Source of the DNA: Bacteroidota bacterium
GTDB lineage: Bacteria > Bacteroidota > Ignavibacteria > Palsa-1295
Reading direction: 5' to 3'
Assembly (NCBI GenBank): GCA_025363505.1
Contig: JANYDV010000134.1
Location: 1-14,371, forward strand
Length of the DNA: 14,371 bases
Shown: one piece after another, positions 6,729-14,371 of the stretch
Layout: every line of letters begins with the position of its first letter
Position numbering within the stretch: position 1 is the stretch's first letter
The notes under the pieces: model-generated
Seen by the model: only the letters and a program-made list of their open reading frames with translations
Told to the model about the DNA's origin: nothing
The model's database searches: none
Made by a program: the position numbers and the translations under genes

Positions 6729-7307
6729 TTATTGACTAATACTAATCCTTTGTGTTGTTACAAAATCACCTATTGAAAGTCTAACGAAATAGTTACCATT
6801 CAATAGATTGATCGTGCCAGGCATAGTAGTATTTGGCATAAGAAGTATAGATTCACCACCTCTGATTAGTCCATTAGTACTAGCGACTGTATGTCCAAGT
6901 TCATTTAAAGTTCGGATGTCTGCGTTACAAGCCTCTAAAAGGTTGAGCTTGATTTGAATCTTATGATTTGTCTCTGATATCTCCATAGACTCAAAAATTT
7001 TGCTTCCATGTGTTACACCTGGCTCATAAGTTTTTATATGAACAGAACCTGCTGAATCATAAACGTGATATACTAATATTGTATTATTGTAGCCAAGAGC
7101 ATCATAACTATGACCATAAGAAGATCCGGTAGTCACAAATCGTACTGAATCTGCCATTGGTACAGTCCCTACTTGGACAGTATCCACATGAATAGGATTA
7201 TAATCAGGAATAGTTGCTTTTGATGTAATCGGGCATAGTACAATAAGGAGCAATATCCCACACCAAAAACGCAGCTTTAATTTGCCCATTCTAAGCGAAG
7301 AGATCAT
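6729..7307 (-). CDS. Small secreted protein with T9SS-type C-terminal domain
   Basis: The ATG at 7305-7307 gives 192 residues. It is chosen because AAAGGA sits six bases upstream, the clearest Shine-Dalgarno in the window. An upstream in-frame ATG at 7397 would place 30 non-signal residues before the export signal. Residues 1-31 form a signal peptide: basic, then LRFWCGILLLIVLCPITSKA with a likely cut after Ala31. Residues about 32-117 are a beta-rich region I do not recognise. Residues about 118-192 resemble a type A T9SS sorting domain: NADIRTLNELGHTV, then LLNGNYFVRLSIGDFVTTQRISI at the end. I infer secretion or surface attachment through the type IX system. No T9SS machinery gene lies in the window. 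The gene interrupts the usual yidC-mnmE neighbourhood and has terminator-like hairpins on both sides. Confidence 0.75.
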   Translation of the reverse strand: MISSLRMGKLKLRFWCGILLLIVLCPITSKATIPDYNPIHVDTVQVGTVPMADSVRFVTTGSSYGHSYDALGYNNTILVYHVYDSAGSVHIKTYEPGVTHGSKIFESMEISETNHKIQIKLNLLEACNADIRTLNELGHTVASTNGLIRGGESILLMPNTTMPGTINLLNGNYFVRLSIGDFVTTQRISISQ

Positions 7308-7421
7308 AATCTTTCCTTTCGAATTACCTTTATTAAGAGTTATAAATCTAATAGAGAATAATAATGTAAAGTTCCGATGTTTTTGGTGCAGTGACAATCA
7401 CTATCAACTTTTTCGAACTAT

Positions 7422-7455
7422 AAAAAAAACCCTGAAGTGATTTACTACTTCAGGG
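7422..7455 (-). terminator. Intrinsic terminator of yidC
   Basis: A perfect 9-base stem (CCCTGAAGT at 7430-7438 with ACTTCAGGG at 7447-7455) has an 8-base loop and, on the minus strand, is followed directly by eight T residues. It lies 27 bases after the yidC stop. This is the best-formed terminator in the window. Confidence 0.8.
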
Positions 7456-7482
7456 GATTTACCGTTAATTTCTATTGTCGAA

Positions 7483-9318
7483 TTATTTTTTCTTTTTCGG
7501 AGGAAGCGGTTTCTTTCCAGCCATAGAATCTTGGCGTTGCTTACGCGCATTCTTTTCCATATCTTGCATTCTTGACATGAATCCTTTTTTGCCTTGTGCT
7601 TGTGTTTTCAACGCTTCAAGATCAAGTGGCGGCAAGAATTGTTTATTATAGACTTGTTGCGCAATACCGAAGATATTAAACATAAAGTAATATAATGCCA
7701 CACCCGACGGAAGTGAATTAAACAAGAACGTAAAGAAGATTGGCATAAGATATGCCATTGCTTTTTGACGTGGGTCGGTTGTCTGAAATGCCGATTGCAC
7801 AACCATTGTAATGCCCATCAAAAGTGTTAAGCCTGAAAGTTGATCGCCGAGAATAGGCACATGGGTCCCGAACTTAAAGAGTGCATCGGGTACCGAAAGA
7901 TCGGTAATCCAACTGACAAACGGTGCTTGACGAAGTTCGATCACATTACGAAGCACGGCATAGAGCGCAAACAAGATCGGCATTTGCAAAATCATCGGCA
8001 AACAGCCACCGGCAGGGTTCACACCATAGGTGCGATACATCTTAAATGTTTCTTCCTGCTGTTTTTTCTGATCGTCTTTGTATTTTTCACGTACTTCATT
8101 CATCATCGGCTGCAACGCTTGCATCTTGCGCATCGCCTGCATTTGACTACGTGAGAATGGCATTGTTGCCAACTTAATGATAATCGAGAACACGATAATC
8201 ACTAAGCCCCAATTCGAAATGAAGCCGTGAAGCCACATAAAGAATGGGAATAATATATAAATGCTAATCGGGCGTACCAATAAACGCCATCCGAAATCCA
8301 TAACGCCATCAAGCCCGGGAGTCATACTTGTCAAGCGCTCATATTCCAACGGTCCGAGATAATACTCAACTGCAAGCACTTCTTTGCCGGGCGAAGCAAT
8401 TGGCAAGGAGACGTTCATGTTGTAGTGCTCAATCCTTCCGCCATCGGGTGCGGCAGAAGAATTTCCGGTGATCTCTGAACTCACCGGGCGCGGAGTTTCG
8501 GGGATCATCGCCGCGAGGAAATATTGTGTCCGGGCAGCGACATACTCGACATCACCATTAAATGATTTATGCACCACCTCGCCATTTTTGCTCGCATCTA
8601 CTTCTTCCGAGCCTGATTTCGAAACCGAAAATGCACGGGCTACTTGCGACTCGCCATCGGTATGCGCTTCGTTATAGGGGAGAGGATTATCAATAGAAAG
8701 TGCATAGCGATAGCCTCCGACTTTATTTTGCAAGCCATTGAGATGATACTCAATATGCATTGCATATTTATCAGAGTATATAGAGATGATCTTTTCGATT
8801 GAAGCCGATGAATCGATCTTCGCAACCATCCTGATCGTCAGTGAATCATGATAACCGAGGGTTTTCTGTGAGTTATCATCAAGAATAAACGAAAGATCTT
8901 TCGTCGAGACTTTTCTGCCGTCAGTTGCGACAAAAATAAGATTTACATCTCCGGATTTGACCGTTTTGTCAACAAGCTCAAGTGAAGTGCGTTGGTAGGT
9001 CTTATAATTTTTCAGTACCCAACTAACAATATTACCGCCATGAGAAGAGATCACAGCACTCACCAAAGGCGTTTCGATAAATTTCGAACTTGCCGCTGTT
9101 GAGGTATCACTTGGAAACAGCGCCGAGCGCATTTCCTGTGGAGCAATAGGTTTGGTAGCTATTGCCGGTCCGGTTGAATCCGTTTTTGGGATAGAACTGT
9201 CAGTAACAATAGGCTTAGCAGGAGGCGGGACCCGCTTCGGCTGGCTAAAGATCATCCAAGAGAAAAACACCAAGGCGATCAGTGCAATGCCGATCGTAGT
9301 CGTACGTGTAGAATTCAT
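7483..9318 (-). CDS. yidC: Membrane protein insertase YidC
   Basis: YidC (60 kDa inner-membrane protein, Oxa1/Alb3 family) inserts and folds inner-membrane proteins, alone or with SecYEG. The 611-residue product has the Gram-negative form. TM1 is at residues 8-24 and a Pro-rich linker at 30-60. A large periplasmic beta-domain spans about 80-340. The conserved core starts about residue 345: LLVRPISIYILFPFFMWLH, then NWGLVIIVFSIIIKLATMPF (369-388), the cytosolic coiled-coil MRKMQALQPMMNEVREKYKDDQKK, then NPAGGCLPMILQMPILFALYAVLRN (434-458). Two or more later TM segments include LMPIFFTFLFNSLPSGVALYYFMFNI. The C-terminus ends PLPPKKKK, a basic tail as seen in ribosome-binding YidC homologues. 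The gene is divergent from uppP and followed by a strong terminator. The usual partners rnpA and rpmH are not upstream of it here. Confidence 0.97.
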   Translation of the reverse strand: MNSTRTTTIGIALIALVFFSWMIFSQPKRVPPPAKPIVTDSSIPKTDSTGPAIATKPIAPQEMRSALFPSDTSTAASSKFIETPLVSAVISSHGGNIVSWVLKNYKTYQRTSLELVDKTVKSGDVNLIFVATDGRKVSTKDLSFILDDNSQKTLGYHDSLTIRMVAKIDSSASIEKIISIYSDKYAMHIEYHLNGLQNKVGGYRYALSIDNPLPYNEAHTDGESQVARAFSVSKSGSEEVDASKNGEVVHKSFNGDVEYVAARTQYFLAAMIPETPRPVSSEITGNSSAAPDGGRIEHYNMNVSLPIASPGKEVLAVEYYLGPLEYERLTSMTPGLDGVMDFGWRLLVRPISIYILFPFFMWLHGFISNWGLVIIVFSIIIKLATMPFSRSQMQAMRKMQALQPMMNEVREKYKDDQKKQQEETFKMYRTYGVNPAGGCLPMILQMPILFALYAVLRNVIELRQAPFVSWITDLSVPDALFKFGTHVPILGDQLSGLTLLMGITMVVQSAFQTTDPRQKAMAYLMPIFFTFLFNSLPSGVALYYFMFNIFGIAQQVYNKQFLPPLDLEALKTQAQGKKGFMSRMQDMEKNARKQRQDSMAGKKPLPPKKKK

Positions 9319-9424
9319 TCGCTGAGTGTGAGAGCTATATCTCTAAAAATTAAGCCCGTTAAAACGCGCTATCGAAGTGGTTCGTTCAGGTGATGAAACA
9401 CTGTCTCAATGCTTCTTTTTACCG

Positions 9425-9433
9425 TAACTTTGC
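9425..9433 (+). promoter_or_regulatory. Bacteroidota-type -7 element upstream of uppP
   Basis: TAACTTTGC fits the TAnnTTTGC form of the Bacteroidota -7 box and ends 21 bases before the uppP ATG. No convincing TTTG -33 box is seen at the expected spacing. A TATAAT at 9443-9448 lies too close to the ATG unless the mRNA is leaderless. Confidence 0.35.
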
Positions 9434-9454
9434 AGTTTCTACTATAATAACTTC

Positions 9455-10273
9455 ATGATGTTTCCGATCTGGATACAATCGATCATCCTCGGATTGGTCG
9501 AAGGGCTTACCGAATTCATCCCTGTTTCATCAACAGGGCATTTGATAGTTGCCGATCATTTGCTCGAATTCGGCAAAATGCTCTCAAATCCGAACCAAGC
9601 AGAGTTATTTGAAGTCGTGATACAACTTGGCGCTATACTCGCTATAGGATTTATCTACCGCACTCGACTCTCGGATGCACTGACAGCAAAAGACAGTGTT
9701 TCATCTGCGGGCAGACTTCGTTTGCATTTGCTCGTCGCATTCTTACCGGCTGCTGTTATCGGGTTTTTGTTTCATACCAAGATCAAGCAATATCTGTTTT
9801 CGCCGACGACAGTTGCGATTAGTCTTATCGTGGGTGGTATTATTATGATTGTAATCGAAAAAATGATGTCCGGTAAAAAGCATGTGACAGATACGAATTC
9901 AATGAAAATCAAAGATGCGCTGATCGTCGGGTTTTCGCAAGTGCTATCGCTGATACCCGGTGTATCGCGTTCAGGCGCAACGATCATGGGTGGTTATGCG
10001 GGTGGTATGTCACGCGAAGCCGCAACGGAGTTTAGCTTTTTATTGAGTTTCCCGGTGATGATTGCTGCCAGTGCCTATGAGCTTATCAAGTATCGCGATC
10101 TTTTAACAAAAGACATGCTCAGCACACTCGCTATCGGATTCGTCGCAGCCTTTTTCTCAGCATTAGTTGTGGTGCGCTGGCTGATCGGATATGTCCGCAA
10201 GCATAGCTTTGTCGGGTTTGCTGTCTATCGGATAGTCTTAGGGGTGTTAATTCTACTGTTTCTAATAGGTTAG
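9455..10273 (+). CDS. uppP: Undecaprenyl-diphosphatase UppP (BacA)
   Basis: UppP is an integral inner-membrane enzyme that dephosphorylates undecaprenyl diphosphate to regenerate the lipid carrier for peptidoglycan and other surface glycans; overproduction of this family gives bacitracin resistance. The 272 residues match the usual length (about 265-275). The two active-site motifs are intact: EGLTEFIPVSSTGH (16-29), with Glu16, Glu20 and His29, and PGVSRSGAT (168-176), with Arg172 and Thr176. Several hydrophobic segments follow, including 92-106, 118-136, 223-241 and 254-271. Two adjacent ATG codons (9455 and 9458) are both possible starts. The gene is divergently arranged with yidC, sharing a 136-base intergenic region, and is followed by a separate gene 139 bases on. 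The family is certain. Confidence 0.96.
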   Translation: MMFPIWIQSIILGLVEGLTEFIPVSSTGHLIVADHLLEFGKMLSNPNQAELFEVVIQLGAILAIGFIYRTRLSDALTAKDSVSSAGRLRLHLLVAFLPAAVIGFLFHTKIKQYLFSPTTVAISLIVGGIIMIVIEKMMSGKKHVTDTNSMKIKDALIVGFSQVLSLIPGVSRSGATIMGGYAGGMSREAATEFSFLLSFPVMIAASAYELIKYRDLLTKDMLSTLAIGFVAAFFSALVVVRWLIGYVRKHSFVGFAVYRIVLGVLILLFLIG

Positions 10274-10382
10274 GTAATAGATTCTAAAACATAGAAAATA
10301 TATTTCCGTTTTTATCCACCGCTTCAATTAATATAAAATAGTAGCCCAAGTCCTTATTTATGTCCCGGTCTTTGTCTGTCCG

Positions 10383-10391
10383 TATTTTTGC
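10383..10391 (+). promoter_or_regulatory. Bacteroidota-type -7 element upstream of the Fe-S oxidoreductase gene
   Basis: TATTTTTGC fits TAnnTTTGC and ends 21 bases before the ATG at 10413, the same spacing as for uppP. No clear -33 box is seen. The rest of the 139-base gap (10274-10412) shows no other structure. Confidence 0.38.
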
Positions 10392-10412
10392 ATGTTGCAC
10401 ATTTGAAATCCT

Positions 10413-12557
10413 ATGACTATTAAGACGATCGTGTTTGTGGTGGTGTTGGCAGTGGCGTTTGGCGGAGTATTTTATAATACTCGCCGTTTGCTCGATTTTT
10501 TGCGTATCGGCAAGTGGACCAACCGTTTCGATAATCTGGTCGAGCGTTTCCGTCGCACATTAGTAATAGCCATCGGACAGACCAAGATCTTCCGCGATCC
10601 TGTTGCCGGTCCTGTACACGCATTTATCTTTTGGGGTTTCATCGTATTACTCGCCGCTGTGATCGAGTCTATCGGCGAAGGACTGATGGGGCGGTTCTCA
10701 CTTTCGTTTCTGGGTGGTGCGTACTCTATTATTACCGTTTCGCAAGATATTTTTGTGCTCTTGATTGTCGCATCGGTCATTGTAGCGTGGTGGCGACGGA
10801 CTGTTTCGAAAGTCAAGCGCCTACAAGGTGATAAGCACGAGAAGCTCGACGCGCAGGTCGTGCTCTATACTATTGGGTTGATCGTTGTATCGCTGACGAT
10901 GACCAATGCCGCTCGTATCGCAACAGGTGGTATTTATCCGAACGAAGTTCGCCCACTCGCTGCCACAATTGCAAGTTTACTATGCAATTGCCATAAGACG
11001 GCAACCTTGGGTGAGATTTCATGGTGGATCCATATTATTAGTGTGCTCGGATTTATGAATTATCTCCCGTACTCGAAGCACTTGCACGTGATGACAAGTA
11101 TCCCAAACGTCTTTCTTTCCGATCTCAAACGCAAAAATTATCTCAAGCCAATTAACTTCGAAGACGAGACACTTACCCAGTATGGGGCAAAAGATGTTGA
11201 AGATCTTTCGTGGAAACAATTATTCGATGGTGATACTTGTACGCATTGTGGCAGATGTACTTCGGTCTGTCCTGCAAACACAACCGGAAAAATTCTTGAT
11301 CCGAAATGGATTATCATCGCGACACGCGAACGTATGCTCGATAAAGCACCATATCTTGTTGCCGAACAAAAATTCGGATTTGATTCGTGGGAGTCGGGAA
11401 TGCAGTCGGCATGGTCGGGTGGAAGTTATGCAGGTACTTCTTCAAACTTACCTCCGGCAACTGAAGTAAAACAGTCTGAGCCAACAGCACTACTCGGCGC
11501 AAAACCGAGGATGAGCAAAGAAAATGTTGAGCAAAAGCAATTCATCGGCGACTATATTCCTGCCGAGATGCTTTGGCAATGCACCACCTGCCAAGCCTGT
11601 ATGCAAGAGTGTCCCGTGATGATCGAGCACGTGGATGTTATTGTTGATTTGCGACGAAATCTCGTGATGATGGAAGCGAACTTCCCACCCGAACTGCAGC
11701 CGGCATTTAGCTCAATGGAAAATAATTTTTCTCCGTGGGCATTCAGTCCAAGCGAACGTGCTGATTGGGCTGATGGTATGGGCATCGAGACCATGGCAAG
11801 TTACACCGCAACCACTACGGAGCCAAAAGAAGATTTGGTGCTCTTCTGGGTTGGATGTGCTGGTTCGTTTGATGCTCGTGCGAAAAGTATTTCACGTGCA
11901 TTTGCCGAATTGATGCAAATCGCAGGTATCAATTTCAGAATTCTCGGTACTGAAGAAAAATGTACCGGCGACCCTGCGCGTAGAATGGGGAACGAGTATC
12001 TTGCGCAGATGCTCATCAAAGAAAATGTTAAGACGCTCAATCGCTATAATATTAAAAAAATAGTTACGACATGCCCGCATTGTTTTAATGCAATCAAAAA
12101 CGAATGGGGTGATTTTGGAGGAAATTATGACGTAGTGCATCACACCGAATATGTTGCCGAACTTCTCGAAAAAGGAAATCTCGTTATTACAGGTGATCTC
12201 AAAGAGCGAGTAACGTATCACGACTCTTGTTATCTCGGTCGCTCAAACGATATCTATGATGCACCACGTGCAGTGCTGGAAAATATTCCGGGACTTGATA
12301 TTATCGAAATGGATCGCAACAAATCGCGCGGTATGTGCTGCGGAGCAGGTGGCGGACAAATGTGGATGGAAGAAACACAAGGCAAGCGCGTCAACATCGA
12401 TCGCACCGAAGAAGCGCTCGCAACCGAAGCCACGACGATCGCATCAGCTTGCCCATTTTGTATGACCATGATGACCGATGGCGTAAAAACAAAAGACCAA
12501 GCCGACCACGTACACGTCAAAGATATTGCGGAGATATTGTTGGAGGTGGTGCGCTAG
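10413..12557 (+). CDS. Membrane-bound HdrD/FadF-type iron-sulfur protein, probable ETF:menaquinone oxidoreductase
   Basis: This 714-residue fusion has an N-terminal NarI/HdrE-like cytochrome b domain (about 1-230) with several TM segments. Candidate haem ligands include His69 and those in the WWIHIIS...PYSKHLH stretch (204-225). Two [4Fe-4S] motifs follow: CTHCGRCTSVCP (Cys276, 279, 282, 286) and CTTCQACMQECP (Cys390, 393, 396, 400). Two CCG (DUF224) domains come next: Cys482, Cys517 (as CTGDPARR) and CPHC (554-557), then Cys606, CCG at 642-644 and CPFC (680-683). The second CCG domain is canonical; the first has the CTG variant. This layout fits B. subtilis FadF and the ETF:(methyl)menaquinone oxidoreductases, which pass electrons from acyl-CoA dehydrogenases through ETF to menaquinone. 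No etfAB or acyl-CoA dehydrogenase gene is in the window, so a related HdrD or lactate/glycerol-3-phosphate-type role is possible. Confidence 0.85.
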   Translation: MTIKTIVFVVVLAVAFGGVFYNTRRLLDFLRIGKWTNRFDNLVERFRRTLVIAIGQTKIFRDPVAGPVHAFIFWGFIVLLAAVIESIGEGLMGRFSLSFLGGAYSIITVSQDIFVLLIVASVIVAWWRRTVSKVKRLQGDKHEKLDAQVVLYTIGLIVVSLTMTNAARIATGGIYPNEVRPLAATIASLLCNCHKTATLGEISWWIHIISVLGFMNYLPYSKHLHVMTSIPNVFLSDLKRKNYLKPINFEDETLTQYGAKDVEDLSWKQLFDGDTCTHCGRCTSVCPANTTGKILDPKWIIIATRERMLDKAPYLVAEQKFGFDSWESGMQSAWSGGSYAGTSSNLPPATEVKQSEPTALLGAKPRMSKENVEQKQFIGDYIPAEMLWQCTTCQACMQECPVMIEHVDVIVDLRRNLVMMEANFPPELQPAFSSMENNFSPWAFSPSERADWADGMGIETMASYTATTTEPKEDLVLFWVGCAGSFDARAKSISRAFAELMQIAGINFRILGTEEKCTGDPARRMGNEYLAQMLIKENVKTLNRYNIKKIVTTCPHCFNAIKNEWGDFGGNYDVVHHTEYVAELLEKGNLVITGDLKERVTYHDSCYLGRSNDIYDAPRAVLENIPGLDIIEMDRNKSRGMCCGAGGGQMWMEETQGKRVNIDRTEEALATEATTIASACPFCMTMMTDGVKTKDQADHVHVKDIAEILLEVVR

Positions 12558-12585
12558 GAGTTTTATAACAGTAAAATATTGCGCC

Positions 12586-13011
12586 ATGGCAAAATCTGAA
12601 AACAAAACAAAAGCTACCCAAGCGAGTGTCGAAGATTTTCTGAATCTCGTCGCCGATCCGCAACGTCGCGCCGATTGTTTTGCTGTTGCAAAGATAATGG
12701 AGAAGGCAACGAAGTCAAATGCGAAAATGTGGGGTCCGAATATTGTCGGCTTTGGCAAGTATCATTATGTCTATGAAAGTGGTCGCGAAGGTGACGGACC
12801 ATTAGTTGCTTTTTCGCCACGCAAACAAAACCTGACGCTCTATCTAATAGGGGTTATAGCATTTAAGTCTGAGAAGTTAAAAACATTAGGTAAATTCAAA
12901 CACGGGAAAGGATGTATTTACATCAACAAGTTAGAAGATATTGATCAAAAGGTAGTCAAAGAATTAATCCAATGTACGATAGACTACTTATCGAAAAAGT
13001 ACAAAAAATAA
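12586..13011 (+). CDS. DUF1801 domain protein (YdhG-like)
   Basis: The ATG at 12586 gives 141 residues. An upstream in-frame ATG at 12526 would overlap the preceding gene and add a non-conserved Arg/Cys/Trp-rich tail, so it is not preferred. The pattern matches small DUF1801 proteins: SVEDFLNLVADPQRRADCFAVAKIMEKATKSNAKMWGPNIVGFGKYHYVYESGREGD with W-G-x-x-x-x-G-F-G-x-Y-x-Y, then a segment FSPRKQNLTLYL, and GKFKHGKGCIYINKLEDID near the end. The biochemical role of the family is not established. No signal peptide or TM is present, so it is probably cytosolic. It follows the Fe-S protein gene by 28 bases, suggesting cotranscription, but no functional link is apparent. No Shine-Dalgarno is seen. 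Confidence 0.82.
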   Translation: MAKSENKTKATQASVEDFLNLVADPQRRADCFAVAKIMEKATKSNAKMWGPNIVGFGKYHYVYESGREGDGPLVAFSPRKQNLTLYLIGVIAFKSEKLKTLGKFKHGKGCIYINKLEDIDQKVVKELIQCTIDYLSKKYKK

Positions 13012-13110
13012 CATACCATTGATTGCGGCTTATTTTTTGGTCTCCCAAATAATTAAGCAATTCCGAAGAACAACGATATGAATCACTGCGGGTTTACCCG
13101 GAGTATATCA

Positions 13111-13139
13111 CTTGTGCGAATAATAATTATTCATACAAG
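13111..13139. repeat. Interrupted palindrome upstream of the Asp-box protein gene
   Basis: CTTGTGCGAATAAT (13111-13124) and ATTATTCATACAAG (13126-13139) are inverted copies matching at 12 of 14 positions around one central base. The dyad lies 29 bases before the ATG at 13169 and about 100 bases after the DUF1801 stop. It has no T-tract, so an operator or mRNA 5' hairpin is more likely than a terminator. A smaller CGGGT/ACCCG dyad lies at 13089-13100. The rest of 13012-13168 shows nothing else. Confidence 0.4.
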
Positions 13140-13168
13140 ATTCATCCATTTTCCTCAAAATTACCAAT

Positions 13169-14371
13169 ATGAAAACTTCGATACGATTTCTCTTTTGCAT
13201 AATGATCCTCGGCGCTATCAATCTTCACGCTCAATGGCATAGTGCGCCTTCAGGAACAACAGAAACATTCTACGGATCAGATTTTGCCGATACCAATACC
13301 GCATATCTATCGAGTTGGGATGCCAATGGTGCGTCGATCTACAAATCAACCGATGGTGGCGAGAGCTTTACGAGTACATGGCACGATGAAAGCGGATATT
13401 TCATCTTCGGTGTACACGCAAGTGATTCGCACAGTGTGTCGGTCTCAGGCTACGATCCGACATGCAACTGTGCATTATTATTGCAAACATATGATGACGG
13501 CATTACCTGGACTAATAGTACATTCTCTTCGTCATTTGGGTTTTATGCGATTCAACAATCGGACCCGACAACATTTTTGGCGTGTGGATATAACGGAAAA
13601 ATTCTCAAGAGTGTAAATTCGGGTAAATTCTGGACTGAGGCAGTCACTGGTAATGATACACTTACATTTCGCTTTATGAGTTTCGGAGACGTAAAAACAG
13701 GCTATGCTGTGGCGGGGGCTTCGTTTAATTTTCTTGATAAGATTTTTAAGACAACCGACGGGGGCTCGACATGGGCGATGCAAAAAGATTTTGCATTTAC
13801 AAGGAGTATTGGCGAGATAAAATTTCTCGATGCGCAAACCGGGTTTTATGTCGGTTCTGATGGGCAAGATGCTATTTTCAAAACGACAAACGGAGGTACT
13901 ACCTGGAAACGAGTCTATCACGGGACTGATACAAGTGTCTTTGTCGGCATTAGTTTTCAAAATGCGATGACGGGTTATGCAGCAAACCAAGCAGGAAGAG
14001 TAGTAAAGACAACCGATGGTGGCGAACATTGGACGAGCGTCACCTCTCATTCAGGAGCCTTGATAAGTACATTAGCTGTTGCAAAAAATGGCAAAGCCCT
14101 TGCCGCGGGAGTTGATGGCATCATTTACACGAATACACTTTCGGCTGCGGTCTTCGTACCAAAAATCACAGACAAAGATTATTTCGTACAAGTCGATGCT
14201 CAGAAATTATTAATAGTTGATAACGACCAAGATCAAATTACCGAGATTACTATACATGATATTCTCGGAAGAGAAATACTGCGAAAAAATATGATTGATT
14301 CTCGCGAGGTCTCGTTATCAGAACTCCAAAGTGGCACATATTTTTGGAATGCGTTCCATAACGGGCAGAGC
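13169..14371 (+). CDS. Secreted Asp-box (YCF48/BNR-like) repeat protein with T9SS-type C-terminus, cut by window end
   Basis: The frame is open from the ATG at 13169 to the last base, giving 401 residues with no stop. Residues 1-22 are a signal peptide (MKTSIRFLFCIMILGAINLHAQ, cut likely after Ala21 or Gln22). Six Asp-box repeats of the S/T-x-D-x-G-x-x-W type follow: STDGGESF (60), TYDDGITW (107), SVNSGKFW (148), TTDGGSTW (195), TTNGGTTW (239) and TTDGGEHW (281). Their 40-50 residue spacing implies a beta-propeller, as in YCF48/sialidase-like folds. From about residue 335 a T9SS type A-like sorting domain begins (ITEITIHDILGREIL, then LSELQSGTYFWNAF), missing only its last strand or so. The product is therefore probably exported and secreted or surface-anchored. 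The ligand is unknown, and sialidase catalytic residues are not evident. Confidence 0.85.
   Translation, partial: MKTSIRFLFCIMILGAINLHAQWHSAPSGTTETFYGSDFADTNTAYLSSWDANGASIYKSTDGGESFTSTWHDESGYFIFGVHASDSHSVSVSGYDPTCNCALLLQTYDDGITWTNSTFSSSFGFYAIQQSDPTTFLACGYNGKILKSVNSGKFWTEAVTGNDTLTFRFMSFGDVKTGYAVAGASFNFLDKIFKTTDGGSTWAMQKDFAFTRSIGEIKFLDAQTGFYVGSDGQDAIFKTTNGGTTWKRVYHGTDTSVFVGISFQNAMTGYAANQAGRVVKTTDGGEHWTSVTSHSGALISTLAVAKNGKALAAGVDGIIYTNTLSAAVFVPKITDKDYFVQVDAQKLLIVDNDQDQITEITIHDILGREILRKNMIDSREVSLSELQSGTYFWNAFHNGQS

Noticed and set aside
7308..7397. N-terminal extension of the small T9SS-type protein from 7397
   Set aside because: It would put 30 non-hydrophobic residues before the signal peptide. 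The ATG at 7307 has a good Shine-Dalgarno.
9443..9448. Perfect TATAAT as the uppP -10 element
   Set aside because: It lies six bases before the ATG and has no -35 partner at 16-18 bases, so it would require a leaderless mRNA.
10312..10320. TTATCCACC as a DnaA box marking oriC
   Set aside because: It is a single 8-of-9 match with no neighbouring boxes and no AT-rich unwinding region in that 139-base gap.
12526..12585. Upstream start for the DUF1801 protein overlapping the Fe-S protein gene
   Set aside because: The extra residues are Arg/Cys/Trp-rich and unlike the family, while an ATG at 12586 fits the domain start.
13532..14050. Minus-strand 172-residue open frame opposite the Asp-box protein gene
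   Set aside because: It is antisense to a clear signal-peptide and Asp-box coding frame and is Cys/Arg-rich without any family resemblance.

Overview
The window looks like a chromosomal segment from the Bacteroidota/Chlorobiota (FCB) superphylum. Two secreted proteins end in C-terminal domains resembling type IX secretion (T9SS) sorting signals. Two genes are preceded by TAnnTTTGC elements like Bacteroidota -7 boxes, and most starts lack a clear Shine-Dalgarno sequence. A Kapabacteria/Ignavibacteria-like lineage would fit, but I cannot fix the genus. No tRNA, rRNA, CRISPR array, transposase or phage gene was seen, and no gene-free stretch exceeds 300 bases.

Region 1 (1-2330, minus strand) is an apparent ECF sigma-factor operon. 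A near-consensus sigma-70 promoter with a dyad over its start site precedes an ECF sigma factor. Next comes a one-TM anti-sigma-like protein whose C-terminal half looks like an outer-membrane beta-barrel, then a lipoprotein cut by the window edge.

Region 2 (2390-9318, minus strand) holds murQ, mnmG, mnmE, a small T9SS-type secreted protein and yidC. The yidC-mnmE-mnmG order is the classical origin-proximal arrangement. Two parS-like palindromes sit exactly at the two ends of mnmG: one contains its GTG start codon and the other abuts its stop codon. Together these suggest the window lies near oriC, although oriC, rsmG and parAB are not inside it. Terminator-like hairpins separate these genes. 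The small T9SS gene between yidC and mnmE is bracketed by two related hairpins, which suggests an insertion or duplication.

Region 3 (9455-13011, plus strand) starts divergently from yidC. It contains uppP (undecaprenyl-diphosphate phosphatase), a 714-residue membrane iron-sulfur protein of the HdrD/FadF type (probable ETF:menaquinone oxidoreductase) and a DUF1801 protein.

Region 4 (13169-14371, plus strand) is a secreted protein with six Asp-box repeats and a T9SS-like C-terminus, truncated by the window end.

Themes shared by the genes are envelope biogenesis (yidC, uppP, murQ, the ECF/anti-sigma pair, secreted proteins), tRNA wobble-uridine modification (mnmE with mnmG) and electron input to the quinone pool.
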